Assembly (NCBI GenBank): GCA_034336665.1
Contig: CM067569.1
Span: 20,777,820 to 20,841,819, forward strand
Source: Luscinia megarhynchos
Taxonomy: Eukaryota > Chordata > Aves > Passeriformes > Turdidae
Direction: 5' to 3'
DNA length: 64,000 nucleotides
In this document: one piece after another, positions 23,841 to 37,139 of the stretch
Position numbering within the stretch: position 1 is the stretch's first letter
Layout: each line of letters starts with the position of its first letter
Program-made: the position numbers and the translations under genes
Notes under the pieces: model-generated
The model's database searches: none
The model's input: only the letters and a program-made list of their open reading frames with translations
What the model was told of the DNA's origin: nothing

Positions 23841-24279
23841 CACTACCTAGACACAGGCAAATTGAATGGATCTGCCCAACAGCAGCGGCACATCACTGGA
23901 AAACCCTACTAGAAGAAGAAGCCAAGCAGGCAGCACCCTCACAGCTCTCCTCTATACTTGCTCAGTAAGGACACACTGTCACCACCCACCAGAAAGGCCA
24001 GGTAGACAAAGCTGCTAGCAGTGGCTCTCCCAGCAAAGAGCACAGCATTTGCAAGTGGCAGAGACAGCAATGTCTGCAAGTGGGCAAGGGCTAGAGCTGT
24101 ACTGAGTCAGACTGTCTGGTGACAGTAAGTTCACACTAATAGCAGAAAGAGGATTTGTTTTATCCAGACAAGGGGCAAGAGTGTTAGAACAAAGCCAAAC
24201 ACAGATCAGCAGTCAGGAAACTCATTCCACTTGTACATGTACATGGAACATGCACGGAAGGGTCTGGAAACAGTCTTAC

Positions 24280-24345
24280 CTGGCATCTGCTTCACTGTAG
24301 TATTCTCTAGCAACGATATCCTCAAAGAGTTCCCCACCAGTAACC
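24280..24345 (-). CDS. CAMK2G: CAMK2G exon 5: start of kinase C-lobe
   Basis: A 66-base exon encoding [20 protein letters not shown] plus A and two bases of S114. The GGE motif contains E97 (E96 in alpha), which contacts the ATP ribose and the substrate arginine in family structures. [14 protein letters not shown] forms alpha-D and the start of alpha-E. The acceptor is GCACTCCAG and the donor is CCAG followed by GTAAGAC. Frame and length match the family. Confidence 0.97.
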
Positions 24346-24873
24346 CTGGAGTGCAAAAGAACAAAGGATGTTACACAGCCCATGCCTGTGCAGTTAAAGG
24401 CTGCACAGGATGTAATGGTCACCCACCCGGGCCCTTTGCCACAGCCTGTGTGGGATGCTGAGTTACAGGGGAGCCAGGGCAGAGCTCCACACCAGCACCA
24501 GCACCAGCACTGAGCCCTTGGACTGCCTTTTCACCAGCAGTGTACAGGACATGTTGACACACTGGGCACGAATTGCTCACACACCTCTGCTGAGCTTCGT
24601 GTATGCTGAGCTTGGGAAGGACAGCCCTCCTCTATCAGTCTCCATTCACAGGACAGACATTTTTTGCCATCTCACACTTACACCTGGTGCCAGGAGTCTT
24701 CCTGGTCTGTCCCCACCACACAGTCAATGGATTTTTATCAAATAGGTCAAAGATATTTACAGATCTCAAAAGAGAAAGGGAGAATTCTACTAATGCAGGT
24801 GTTTTTTATTCCACTCTTAGTCAACTACCAACGTGCCTGCATCACTAGTGAAGCATCAGAGACAGACACTTAC
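24346..24873 (-). other. CAMK2G: CAMK2G intron 4 (528 bp)
   Basis: A short intron between exons 4 and 5. It contains a brief CCAGCA trinucleotide run near 24492-24511 and otherwise nothing recognisable. Confidence 0.85.
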
Positions 24874-24928
24874 AGATCAAAGACGAGGTAATGGAAACCT
24901 TCTTCTGAAATACTGTCATGGAGTCGCA
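24874..24928 (-). CDS. CAMK2G: CAMK2G exon 4: kinase N-lobe beta strands and hinge
   Basis: A 55-base exon encoding residues V74-L92, VRLHDSISEEGFHYLVFDL. It supplies beta-4 and beta-5 and the hinge, including the gatekeeper phenylalanine F90 (F89 in alpha) that lines the ATP pocket. The acceptor is GTTTTTGCAG before TGCGAC. The donor is GATCT followed by GTAAGTG, close to the ideal consensus. It begins with bases 2-3 of V74 and ends after two bases of L92. The next exon lies only 528 bases away. The protein sequence shows no change from the vertebrate consensus I remember. Confidence 0.97.
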
Positions 24929-24979
24929 CTGCAAAAACATAATCAAGAATTGGAGATTTACAGAGCACGTAGCAAATAT

Positions 24980-26620
24980 GACACTTCACATGTCAAACTC
25001 ACGCACACAACCAAGTTCTCCCTCAGCCCACTCAGTCTATTAATTCCCCATGCCCTTTACTCTGTGTGCTCCCTTAGTGACCTATTTCCTTCCGTTATCT
25101 CAAAGGAACAGATGGGTGTCCTGCACACACATTCACCCCTCACCAGCATCAAAACAAGCTCTGAGTATCTTTGACCTCCTGTTCATTCTTCCTCTCTAAT
25201 GTTTCAGCACCCTCCTTTTGTATCTGCCAACTTTTTCCTATATGCTCATATTTTGGCATCTCTCCCAATCCATTATTTCCTAAAACAAACCTTTTTCCAA
25301 GTCCTGAAACAAGCACCCATCCATAAATTGACTTCTGACCCTACCTACATGTCAGTACCATTGGTCTCCTTTCTGTCATTTACCTGTAAGGCTCAACAAT
25401 ATTCTCTTCTGTTACTTCTTTCTCCCCACTTCACACTGACTTAAACTGTAAATCCTTACACAAAATTCAGAACTAGTTTCTTGTCTCATTTTTCTGACCT
25501 GCTTGCTTCCAAAGACATATTTGATCCCATTCTGCTCCTCAAAATTTCATCCATCTTCAGCTATCCCTCCTTAATTCTGTTCCTATTACCTAAATTAACT
25601 CTCATCTTTTACTGTTCCTTGTCCCATGCCCATGATGGGCCACTATCCCGTGATATTTTGGGATCTCTGAGGTTTTGTTCTCCTTTCCCTATGTTATACA
25701 CAGGCAATAACTATTGTATCTATGCATTCAGCACGGTGCCATTTCCTCTTGTCTGAACCAAATCTCCATTTCTTTGACCATTCCTGGATATCTAGGCACC
25801 ACTGTAACCCAAGAGAAGAAACTTCATGTAGCTATATAAACCCTACTTTTTGCTTTTTTCCTCTGCTGCAGAGCTTCACTCTTTTCCCTGCCAATCAGTC
25901 ACAAGTCAGCAATTCTCTTTGACTCAGTTCCTAAACCTTCACATCCTGACTAGAACAAGATGTCTTCTTCCCACGACCACCTATAGTTTTTGCCTATTGA
26001 TTCACCCAAGTAAAGCCACAAGCTGAGACAAGACTGGTTCTCAGTCACTTTAACACCTTGTAATTGAGTATTGACCAAAGTAGTGCTGACCGTTCTCATC
26101 ATTACAAGAAAAATCTCATTATCTTGCTCTGTCCCTTCAATGGTACTTTTGCCTCTCTTCCCTATCCCCCATTCTCTTCCACATACAATGCAGGTGATCT
26201 GCCTTGATTTTCCCAGTGTCATGACTTTCTCTCTGTCAGTATAAAGAAGTCAGTTTGCACCTCTTATCAGTGCATGAAGTCAGCTACCATCACTGTCTTG
26301 GGAACATTTCAAACTGGCACTTGGCACATATGGAACAGCTTTTGCACATGTTGTCAATGCTCTTCTCTACTCCTCCTTGCACCTCTCCTTTGTTAAGGCA
26401 CCCTTCCACATGCATGCAAAGACACTCAAATCCAGAAAAGAGACTAACACAGATGTGCAGAGACCACTGCCAGTACCCTTCCTCAGAGGATTTAATTATT
26501 TCCTTGTTCTTTTTGCCTGTTGATTCACATATTTTTCCTCCCTTTATCTACAAACTCTCTGACCTAATCCCTTGGCCAGTTTCCTTTCCTTAGAATTTCT
26601 ACTGCATATCTAACTGCAGG
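24980..26620. other. Pyrimidine-rich, strand-asymmetric block
   Basis: About 1.6 kb in which the plus strand is conspicuously rich in C and T (purine-rich in the CAMK2G transcript), starting about 50 bases upstream of exon 4 in the gene's sense. The bias produces several plus-strand open frames of 66-113 codons with no recognisable domain. A 19-base motif, TTTTTGCCTRTTGATTCAC, occurs twice (25987-26005 and 26510-26528), but the similarity does not extend further. It could be an old, decayed transposon or simply biased sequence; the origin is unknown. Confidence 0.5.
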
Positions 26621-29600
26621 GGTTTGGGAGGAGCACTCCATCCAGCAAAATGCTGCAAACAAGCCAGTACTGCATTCAGGTGCAACGTGCTGTCCCTAAG
26701 GTGTGAGAACAGATACATCACCCTGAGGAACTAGGTCCCGTAAATCCCTTGCTGCAAACAAAAAATTCTTCCAAGTGAGCAGTTTTAGTTGGGTTGGTAG
26801 TAACTTTACTGCAACACAAATTTGTGTTTACAGAAAACCTGCCTCCTGAGCACTTGGCAGAAACCAGCAGAGGTGGCATTACAAAAATACAAGTGAGGAG
26901 AAAGGTATTTCCTAGGAGAGATTATTTCCATTCAAGATTGGAAAAAGGATGGAAAGCAGTTGAAAAAGACCCTTGGCTTTCCAGTCCAGGGCAGTTTTCA
27001 CTCCAGTGAAGACTGCTTGAGGTGAAAGCAGGAAAAGCTGAAGCCCAGAACACAAGCAAAAGTCTGCGGAGAAACCTTATGAACAGATGGAGAAACTTCA
27101 AGGATAGCTCAATGTACTACCAAGGTCATGTTTGGTGATGCTCAGTGGTCATGAAAAAGCATTCTCCTTTGTCTGGCACCAGAATGGTCACCAAAGCACT
27201 GACAGAAACACCAAGCACAGAGGAGAGTGGCATGAGTGATATCAAAATGGAGGAGTACAGCCACCAGCATGCTGAGAACAGCAGCCTTGAAAAATACATG
27301 CAAACATGTCAGCAGGTAGAAGTGAGAAACAGTGAACGATAAACTTTGATGCAAATATTAGGGCAGCAAATTACATCAGAAAAGAAAACACAAATGAACT
27401 GATTGGTGTATTCCTTTGTCCCGAGGGAAGCAATTTTGTCAGCTACATTATTAAAACGGAAGGAAGTAGCAATTCAGCAGGCAGAGACTGGCAGAGGAAG
27501 CAAAAGGGGCCTTCAAGGACAGTAAAACATTACTTGCATCCTTAGGTGAGGAACCATGACAGGATGACAGAGACAGTTCATAAATACTGACATTGTGCAC
27601 CACCCTAGGGCTGCACAGCAAAAGAGGGCCTTGAAGGCAGGACACAGGTCATTAACTTAACAAGGGAGCTGCCTCCTCACAACAGCCCACAATGATGCTT
27701 GAACAAAATCTGCCTGGGATTTCATCTGCTGAGGTAACAAAGCTCAGGGAGTAGCGGTAGAATAGCAAAATCCAGAAAAGCTGAAGAAAAATTACACTGG
27801 GCACCACCACCTTGCACAGGAATAATTAGTGACAGCTCAGAATAGTAGGCTTTAAGTGTGGAGGAGGACAGCAATAAGGGGAGTCAGAAAAGATTTTAAA
27901 AAAAAGTCTGAATATACCAAAATTGTTGTGACTCTCAATTCTAGCTCTAACTTCATACTGATGCACAGGAACAAAAGCAGTACCCAGGAGCAGAACAGAA
28001 ATAAAACCTAGTGCCCTTCCACCCTAAAGTTTTGCTTACCCACCCTTCTGCAGAGCCACAAGAGCTTTCCTGACCAGCAAAGAGACAGTAATGGGCAGCT
28101 CCAAGGCCATGGTTCATTCTACTGACATGCAAAGTTAAAACACCTGGTTTTCTACTACAGTGCTAGCATCACTAACTAAGGGATGATTAGCTTAAAAACA
28201 TGACCTCCCTTTCCCAAAACTATTCAGCTAGTCCATGAAATGGTATATATTCAGAATTAACTGAATGATAAAAAACATTTTTAAGCTTCTGCCCCTCCTC
28301 TCCACTTTGGTGGTTCACAAATATGATCCGCACTGGGTGATTCGCCACATTCACCATGAAGACACACAAACATCAGAAAACATCTGATACCTTCACTATC
28401 CAGACAGTACAGAGCCCTCTCTGCTTAAAGACAGCCAGTGCAAATGTCCTCCACCTGAATGCAGAACACAGGCTCCAGAATGGCCAGTTCCAAGAGCAAA
28501 ACAAGTACTGGGTTGTCCTCTGTTTCAAACATCTTCCCATGAAAAGAGGATCCCATTTCTTCCACAGGCTGCTGGTCCTGGCACACTGTCTAACAGCTCC
28601 TTTATTACCACAAGTTCAGCTTTAACACAGTGGTTGAGCAGAGCCCACAAAAGCTGCTTATATCTGTATAATCTGTTGACAGAGGTTACGAGAGAGTGAA
28701 AAATATAATTATATGGAGACACTGGAGGGCAAAGTACTCCTGAAACCTGATTATCCATACTAAGAAAAACAGAGAAATAAAAACAAAAGTATTCATCCAG
28801 TTAAATTTTCCTTCAAAAGTACTACAGTACTGTTTTTTTTTTTTTCTCTCATCAGGGGAGCAGTGATGCATGTGTCTAGCACAGCCGGCTAGACAAATGC
28901 ACACATCACAAAAAGAGTCTCAAGTCGCAGCAAGAGGGAAGTTGCACAACAGTAACAGAGTGTCTTTCAAAATATGACCAAGCTAAAAAGAGATCAGTAT
29001 TTGCCAAGGAAGCTCATCTCACTCTGTTCACCAGAAGTTGAGGTGGATTATTTCTGTTAACTGATTCTGTTACCCAGAAGCAGCAATTCAAACCGTATTT
29101 CCTTCCTTGCCAAACACTTTTAATACAGGATTCTTACAGATGTAGGAAATTAGACCCTGCCAACACCACTCGCAGCTGGAGTCACCTGATCACTTCCCAT
29201 TCAAAGATCTCTAAGGGATGTACTACAATGGTTAGGTTCACAAGAACAGACAGACAGGGGAGTAAGAAAGAAAACAGAAGCAAGTCAGACAACAAGGCAC
29301 TAAATCAATTACAGAATATGGTGAAAGACTTCACCCAAAGTTTTATTCAGGGAAAAAAAAAAAGGTCCCACACACAAAAAAGAGGTTTTGTAGAGTTCAC
29401 AAACACATCTAATTTTGTAAGACTGACAAGTCTCACAGATAACTTTCAAAATAATACCTAAAAAACCCCAGAGCACTAGTAAGCACTGCCAGAACAAATG
29501 CTGTCCAAAGGAGCAGCATCAATTACAGACTGGTAGGTAGAAACCTTTCCAACAAAATCAGCTGCTCAGTCAGCAGAAAGTGTGCATCCCCACTTGGATG

Positions 29601-30098
29601 ATATCTCCAAGTAGCATATAAATTCTGGGAGGAATAAGCAATTGTTTTAATACAGCATCTTGATGAAAATGTTTTCAGCAAGCCACAAAGAAAGTCTAAC
29701 TTTTTTTTTAAGTATCTCCAGAATCTGGTACTGCAGTGGTACTCCACCAAGGGTAAGCAGAGTCTGATACTCAAAACTGTCCTCCCAATTTTAAATGCAC
29801 ACATGTAACTGCACTGTTAAAGAGCTGTGAGCCACCACAACACACAAGACACAGCCTGGCTAACTGCTTTATGATCTTTGTCTTCCCTCAGTCTCCTCTC
29901 CAGCCTTATCCTATATAAACCGATTTTACCTGTACAGGGAGCATCTCCCACTACGTTGGTCTCTTGGAAAAGCAACTAACAGCAGAAAAACAGTGATATC
30001 AAATGGCTCTCTTTCCCCAAAAACTCAGATCTTCAGCACATGCTGATGCAAGTTAGGCCAAGATTTTTTCTGTCTTGTGTGGGAGTGTGTGTAAGGTC

Positions 30099-30172
30099 CG
30101 AGGCCCTAACGCAATCCGGAGCATTCGCAAAGAGCTGATACCACACTGAGAGGCTCAAGGGGACGTGCTGCG
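30099..30172. promoter_or_regulatory. CpG-dense patch in intron 3
   Basis: Six CpG dinucleotides in 74 bp (at 30099, 30110, 30117, 30126, 30164 and 30171), in an otherwise CpG-depleted intron. No exon, promoter element or known transposon is recognised. It may be an unmethylated regulatory site or the edge of a younger insertion. Confidence 0.3.
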
Positions 30173-30587
30173 GTTACTGAATCTAACAGCAGCTGTGCAC
30201 CAGGAGTTCAAGCACTTTCTAAGAACATCTGCTGTGAATATTACTTTTCCCTGTCTGCTGTCTTCAGAGTCCCCCACTGGAAATTTTGCCTCAAGAACAG
30301 AACTTCAAGCTGCTCCTTCAAAGTGTTTAAAAATCCTTGAGCACTTACATTTTTTATTTTAGAAATAAATAATACTGATAAGGTATTATATTAACGAGAG
30401 AAAATTAGGCATTTTAGTGAAATACAGCAATGCAGTAACAGTTATGCCATATGGCTTGCATTCCATGCCTGAATAAAGTGACCCTGTGCAGACAGCCTCA
30501 GCTCTCTGAATGTCTGAGTGTGATACAAACCAACTGAACATAAGAGGAAAATCTCCTTCATAACAAACTAGAGCAGCCTAACAACAA

Positions 30588-30609
30588 ATGCAAATTGCTG
30601 CTGAGTCAC
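30588..30609. promoter_or_regulatory. Octamer plus NF-E2/MARE-like composite site
   Basis: The plus strand has ATGCAAAT (30588-30595, POU octamer consensus) followed four bases later by TGCTGAGTCAC (30599-30609), whose complement GTGACTCAGCA matches the NF-E2/NRF2/small-Maf consensus. Motif matches are seen directly; occupancy is inference. Confidence 0.3.
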
Positions 30610-32098
30610 GCAAAGCAAGGCTCTGTGAATGCAAAAGTTGAAGTGAATCATGAAGAAGTCAGAAAAGAGCTATCAAATTTTATAAAAATCCACCTGAACT
30701 ACAAGAACACAAGACTCTGAAAACCAACAGGCATCTTTAAAAGGTCATATCTAAAAAGCTAATTGGTATTGGGATCACAAACACAGAATATGCCTAACCT
30801 AGCTTTGACCCACACCTCCCTTTCACTCTGTCCAGTGTGCTGAATATTATCTTTTTACTCTTACATCAAGCACAACAGGCCAGGAGCATTTATGCCTGCC
30901 ACATAAGCCCCAGGATGAACATTCCCTGTATCCCATATCCACAGGAAACAGCAGAGCAGGGCTGTACAGGGGCTTAGCCCATGGCTGGGGCAGGTAGGCT
31001 CTTGTTAACACAGTGTGATCTCTGGCAACCTGCTGCAAATAAATATCTTCAAGCAAAGAAGTTTCCAAAGTTGCAACAAAAACAAGCACAGAAGCAGAAT
31101 TTCACAGGACAATTCCCAGCATCTTCGTGCAGCAATCACTCATCTCTGCTTAGAAAAAGGTAACATGGACTGAAAGCTGCTTGCTCCTACATATCAGTGG
31201 TCTTTGCCCATCCTTAAGGAAAGTGTTCAAGCTACAGGTGATCAATGGTTCACTGGTGCTCTTAAGTGTCAAGGTTTTTGATACTATGGGCACATAAAGG
31301 ACAGTATCAGCCAACTACCTCTGCACCAACACACATTGAGTACTGTGTTTATGCAATATTTACACAAATTAAGTTGCCAGTGTTGCAAAGCCAATAAAAG
31401 ACAATGCAGAGGTTTATGCTTGTCTCCTGAGTCATGGCAATTGCAACACAGGAACTCTTCCAGGCAGCCTTAATAATGCAAACTCAGAAGTTCTCTGAGA
31501 TCTTCTGGACTGAACCATGCTATTCAAACATCAGTCACTCATTAGGAACAACCACACCTTCACTTTTCAGCAACTTTCCAGACATCAGACATTTGCCTGT
31601 ATCATGGAGAAATGGAGGAGTTAAGAGATGCTGCAAGGGTTCATTTCAAGAGACTGCATACCAGAAGCAGCAGAATAAAACTGGAGGGCAAAAACTACCT
31701 GATTTCCTCTTTCCTCTTGATACTGGGGAAAGTGCCAGGAGGTGCTGAAACTATTACAAACACACACAGACTGCAAACTGAGCACTATGGTCCACGGCAG
31801 CACCAGCGACAAGTGAACTGCCGCAGATGGCTACCACCCACAGCCTCTGCTTCCCCAGCTGCTCACCAGCCTGGGCAGCCAAGATGGGAACTGTCCCACC
31901 ATCTCCCAGCCTGGCAGTGTGCCAGGACACTTCCTGCATGCTTCACATCACTCAGGATGTCTGTCCCACGAGGAGCCACCACCAACCTGTGACTGCCTGT
32001 GAGCTGGGTGCTCAGCTCCCACCCCAGCTGTTTCTCTAATTACATTAAACACGCAGGATTCTGCTGCAGCTGCTCAGGCTGCTTCCAAAAGGACTCGC

Positions 32099-32150
32099 CT
32101 TTTAATTAAAAATTTGCTATTAAAAAGCATTAAATTGTGTAATGCAAATA
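32099..32150. promoter_or_regulatory. A/T-rich homeodomain/POU-like motif cluster
   Basis: Contains the 12-base palindrome TTTTAATTAAAA (32100-32111), further ATTAAA cores and a POU octamer ATGCAAAT (32142-32149) within 50 bases. This resembles the composition of conserved non-coding developmental enhancers, but conservation cannot be judged here. Confidence 0.25.
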
Positions 32151-35100
32151 ATCCTCTAGAAATCATCCGTCCCAGCAGCTAATGACCAGCTTTGTCAGAG
32201 CAGTAACCAGCAGCAGCAGGACAGTTAGCTAACAGGGCACAGCGAAACGTGCTCCCCTCCCCTCCCCAGTCTGACACAGTGAGGTCACACTATGCTGGAC
32301 ATACAGCAGCCTGCTGCAGACCCCCCAAACACACAGCATTTCACACCAAGTGCAGTCCAAAGCTTTGGAAAATGAAAGAGAAGGAGGAAAGTCTGCTCAG
32401 GTTCAGGCAGAACCAAGCTGCTGCAGGCTCTGCAAAGAAAGGCACAGAACAGTGCTAAGGAAGTATGAGAAGGCCCACAAGCACAGAGGTGGGTTTCCTG
32501 TCCCCCTCAACCCATTCTTCTCAGTGTAACCTTTTTAACTCTCCAGCCCTAAAAGATGAGGCTAAGGCAGTGCCCAATCAGAAAATTCCCTTATGCAAAG
32601 AAACTCACAGCCTAGAAAAAAGAACTGCAGGGAGAACAGTACCTTTCCTGTTAGGAAACCTGTCTTTCTGCAGATGTAAAAAAGAAAAAAAAACCACAAA
32701 GTATTTTTAAAAAACATTTCAGTGCCAAGTAAATGTTATTTTCCCTTTGATTTTATAATGTCTGTATTGAAAAGCTGAAGTTCAGCACATGATACATAAC
32801 ATTTAGAATGCCCTACTTAAACACTAGATTAGCCAAAAGAGTGCATTCACAGGAATATTTCCTGCTCTCCTGATAACAGTGCAATCATGACCATCCAGAA
32901 TTGTTATTCATAATTTCCTATTAGCCACATAGCAGATAAGCAGAGTACTTATGATAACCACTAGTATTATATGAGAGCTTTTGCTAAAAACACCCAAAAT
33001 AATAACAAGCCAACCTCACTACTGTCTCAAAATAAAATACTCAGAGAACACCCACTTTATTAAAATTCAATAAAATACAGATAGTGGCCATGACAAATTT
33101 TAGCCCTCTCATACAATGCTCTGCATCTTGGCATCTCTGCCATCAGGGATGAATCCCTGCAGGCAGGTGCTCTGCCTGCCATCCCCAAACCTTGCTGTGT
33201 GACCCTGATGTCCTCAGCCTGGTGCTGCCCAGGACAGCCATGAGCCCTTGGCAGGGACGTGGGCTCTGCTCCAAAGGTGACAGCTACCTGCAGGATGTCA
33301 CCAGAGTGCAGCCACCCCTGCTCCCAGCCCAAAGGAGGCTCCCTCCACTCTGCAGTGTGGGGGGGAAGGCAGCAAGTAGGGGAATCCTCCTCTGATTTTT
33401 GCAGTACCTTTGAGTGCACAGATTCTGGCCCTCATCCCACTATTTACTTTTTGACAGGATTGCCTGCATACAGATAAATTTTGCAGCTAAATAGATGAAT
33501 AACGGAATCCAAATATGTCTCTAGTACAGACCAGAGAGACGTACAGAATAAATATATCCCCTGGCAAGGAAAAAATGCAATTATTACTCCATTCCCAAAT
33601 TAAGATGGATTATGCAGAAATTGTTTTCTTAAAACCACAGGAAAAGCTATAGGAAGAGGTGGCAGCAAAAGAAGAAAACATGCGGAAGTAAATAATAGTG
33701 AAAGAATTAACTGTGAAAATCAGAATGAGAAGTGAAAAGGTGGATTGTCTGGGGTTTTGGGGAGCATTCTATCAGGCAAACATGCATGGCCACTCACCTA
33801 AATCTCTAAAAATGCAGAGACTGGAAATAACAAATGGTAACTTGCAACTGAAAGGCTCAAACTTTCTAGCAGGAACTCACTTCAGCTGATAGTCTGTTTT
33901 GAGTGTTTGTTGGTGGTATTTTTTTCTTTTGGCAAGATAGGAGGAGAGCAGGTTAAAGGCATAAGTCCAAGAATATTATTATTTGACCTCTTAGGAAGCT
34001 CAGCAACTTGCTGTCCTCTCAGACAGCCCCTTGACACTTCCAAGGAAAAGCTGCTCAGTAACTGAGAAAGTCCCAAAGCATAACTCCTACTAAAGGGTCT
34101 CTCATCCCCCTACTCCACCTTCCCCATACCATCCCCTCTGCATCAGAAGCAGTCCCTCAGCAACAGAAATTGCAGGGCAGCAGATTTAAAGACATCCATG
34201 CATGGGAGCATCCCACTTGGATACAACCAAGTATCCATAGGGCAGCAATCATGGCCAAAACACTGGAGAATGCCCAGCATTTTAACTATTCTTTGCACAT
34301 CACATCCTTTCTGTCCCAATTGCAAAGGCAGTCTGGATGCCTACAGCCAAATGAAAACAAGGAAATCTGCTGTTTACAGCAAAACACAGCCTACGGATTT
34401 TTTCTTGCTCACTAAGGAAGCAATTCAAATCTCTTGTTAAGGAAAAGGTGATAGGACAACATTCCAAATGGCAGCAGTGGGGAAATACTGAAGGCTTTGT
34501 TATCAAGACTAGTATCTTAAAATGAGGAATGAGTGAACCTGAAGTTGTGGCTAATACCACCAAGACAATAAATCCAGCATTAAGTCTGCAGAAGTGATCC
34601 ATGCACCATTTCCCACAAAGGTTCGTTATGACCACTGTGGGATTCTCCAGCTGGATGTACACAAGGGACCAGCATCCTTCCTTCTGTCTTTGCCCCACTT
34701 CACACTTCAACTGTAGCCAGCATTTAAGGGCACACAAACTGGAGCCCTTTTCTTATAAATAACCACCAAAATCACACCCACAACTCAGAGGTACTAGGAG
34801 GACAGACCACTTGTCAAAGGAAATAAAACTCAACTGGATCAAAAGAAATTCCTCTAATTCACAGGAGATTTCTATACCATTTTCTCCCCATTATAAATAA
34901 GGACATGTCCAAAATTGTGGGTTTATGCTGAGAAAAGCCAATGGATAGAAGTTAAAATAAGAAGAATTCAGGTGCAAGCATATTCTGGAGAAGTCTGAAG
35001 TAGGAAAAACCTGAAAAAGCAATAATTCTGATAGATGCTGAGGACAGCATTTCACCACTGCTATAAATTCCCTCAAAGAAATTAACTCTGAAGCAGTTCA

Positions 35101-37139
35101 GCAGAGGATACAAAGGCAGAAATCAGAAAAAGAATTTGGCTCTGGCTCTTGGGCTACTACCAACCTCTCTTAAAATATGTGTTTTTATTATTCTAGACCT
35201 AAGTGCATGCAGTTCTTCACAGCAATGGGCTGCCATGAGCTGGGGCACAATGACCAACCAGAAGTGCCCAGTTCCAACTATGAACAAAAGATATTCAAGA
35301 ACTACTTTTGTACACTTGGATTAAAAATACCTAAGAAAGAGTACAGAACAAGTGATGACAAATCCAGAGAAGAGGCACATATTTAGACTGCCATTACAAA
35401 GAAAATATAGGAGAAGGGCAACACCTAACAACACAGTGGACAAAATCCACACACAGAGCAGACTTCTGCTCTGTACACTAAAGAAGTCACAACCCTAGCT
35501 TTGTAGGAGAATTCTAGAAAAGACTTTTCAAAACCATGAATGATGATTTTGATTGAATTTTGCATCATTACTGCTTTGGGAGTCCTAAGACAGGAAAGGT
35601 CACGTTTAACAGCTTTCTGAACTTCATACCTGCACTGAACAAACCTGCAGGAAGATTCTAGGTTTCCTAGCTCTGTCACTGCTTTATACATTTGATGGGT
35701 AGCAGGAAGCATGGGGAAAAATTAATGTTTCACAAGACAGTATCCGCAGTGGATGAACTACAGGACTTAAAAATCAAATTCAGATTTTTAGACTAACTAA
35801 AGTTTTCAGCTAAGCAGAAGAACAAAAGAGCTGTTCCTGTAAGCAGGAGTTGTTATTCAAGACATTTTAAGTTCAGCTCTGATCTTAGCAATTGCACTGG
35901 TTTCAGTGGCATAACCAGCAAAGCATCTACAGATGAAGGGTCAGGGCTGTGAGTGTTCTTACAGAAATCTGTCTCATTCCAGCAAAACAGGGATTAAGGG
36001 AGAAGCAGCTGTATCATTCCCTTCTTCATGTTCACAAATACATCCATGTCTAATGGCACAAGATCTATATGTAAGTGAATCACTGGAACACTAAGTTGTT
36101 CTAGAAGTGGAATTTGCCACAGAGCCATAACTCTTGCCAACTTCCAGAGGCACTTTATCTCTTTATGGACAGTGGGGTTTTAATGATGTTGTCTCCTGCC
36201 TCTTTTACACACCCATATCCCCAGTAATGGGTGCCTTCTTTTGAAAAGAACAGATCTCTGACTGATCTCTGTCCAATTCTGCTGTATTTGATGACCATGG
36301 CTGGCAAATGGCTCTCTGGGCCAGAATGCAAAGTTCTCTAGAAGTTGTCAGAAGGAGAAAGAACAAACTGAAATTAAGGGAAAGAATCCTTCCTCTACTG
36401 AAGTCTGACCAGCTGTAATGACACATTCCATATCATGCATACCGTAAGTCAGAAAAGAAAATTGCATCAATTTTGTCCAGACCAAAAAACCCTTATTGCA
36501 GCACCAAGCTTTTAGAAGGATCACTCCACTCTGACTACCTTGGCCATAATGTGCATCTACAGACAAGCCAAACACCCAACTACAGAGACAAAGCCTGTAA
36601 TTAGAGCTGATATTTGATGAAGGCATGTTAGGATAACTCAGAAAGCAGTCATTAAAAAAAAAGCAACAGCAAATGGAAACATCACTACTACTTTGTATCT
36701 AGAGAAATCTTTGTTTTATCAGAGTAGTAAATGCACAAGACCACAAATTCAACAACAGGCTTGCTTTATATCCTGTGTACCGGCAAGAGAGAAAAGCAGT
36801 CTGCCACACAGAGATGCAACTTTCAGACTTCTGCCCCAGACTCGCTACAGGCTGAGTCCCTCTAGAAGAAGGCAATTGTGTTGCAACACAGTTCACAACA
36901 AAAACAATGACAACAAAACTTGAAATTGAAAGCAAGTGCAAAAGCTGCAGAATTCTTCTCGGTTTGTGCAGTGTTACTCACATAGCTCACACTGAGGCAA
37001 CACACCAAGTACTCACCCAGAAGAGTTTACAACATGGAATGCCAGTAACTAGGTGATTACTAAGTGCTAATACACATTTCGAGGAAAAAACCCCACTCTA
37101 TCAAAACAACATGTTTCTCTTCTATGACAACATAACAAG

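Larger units (their letters stand above)
21523..24279 (-). other. CAMK2G: CAMK2G intron 5 (2.8 kb)
   Basis: Intron between exons 5 and 6. It holds a diverged repeat pair around a shared 20-mer (22812-22831 and 23764-23783) and a small CpG cluster near 21939-21951. No exon is seen. Confidence 0.8.
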
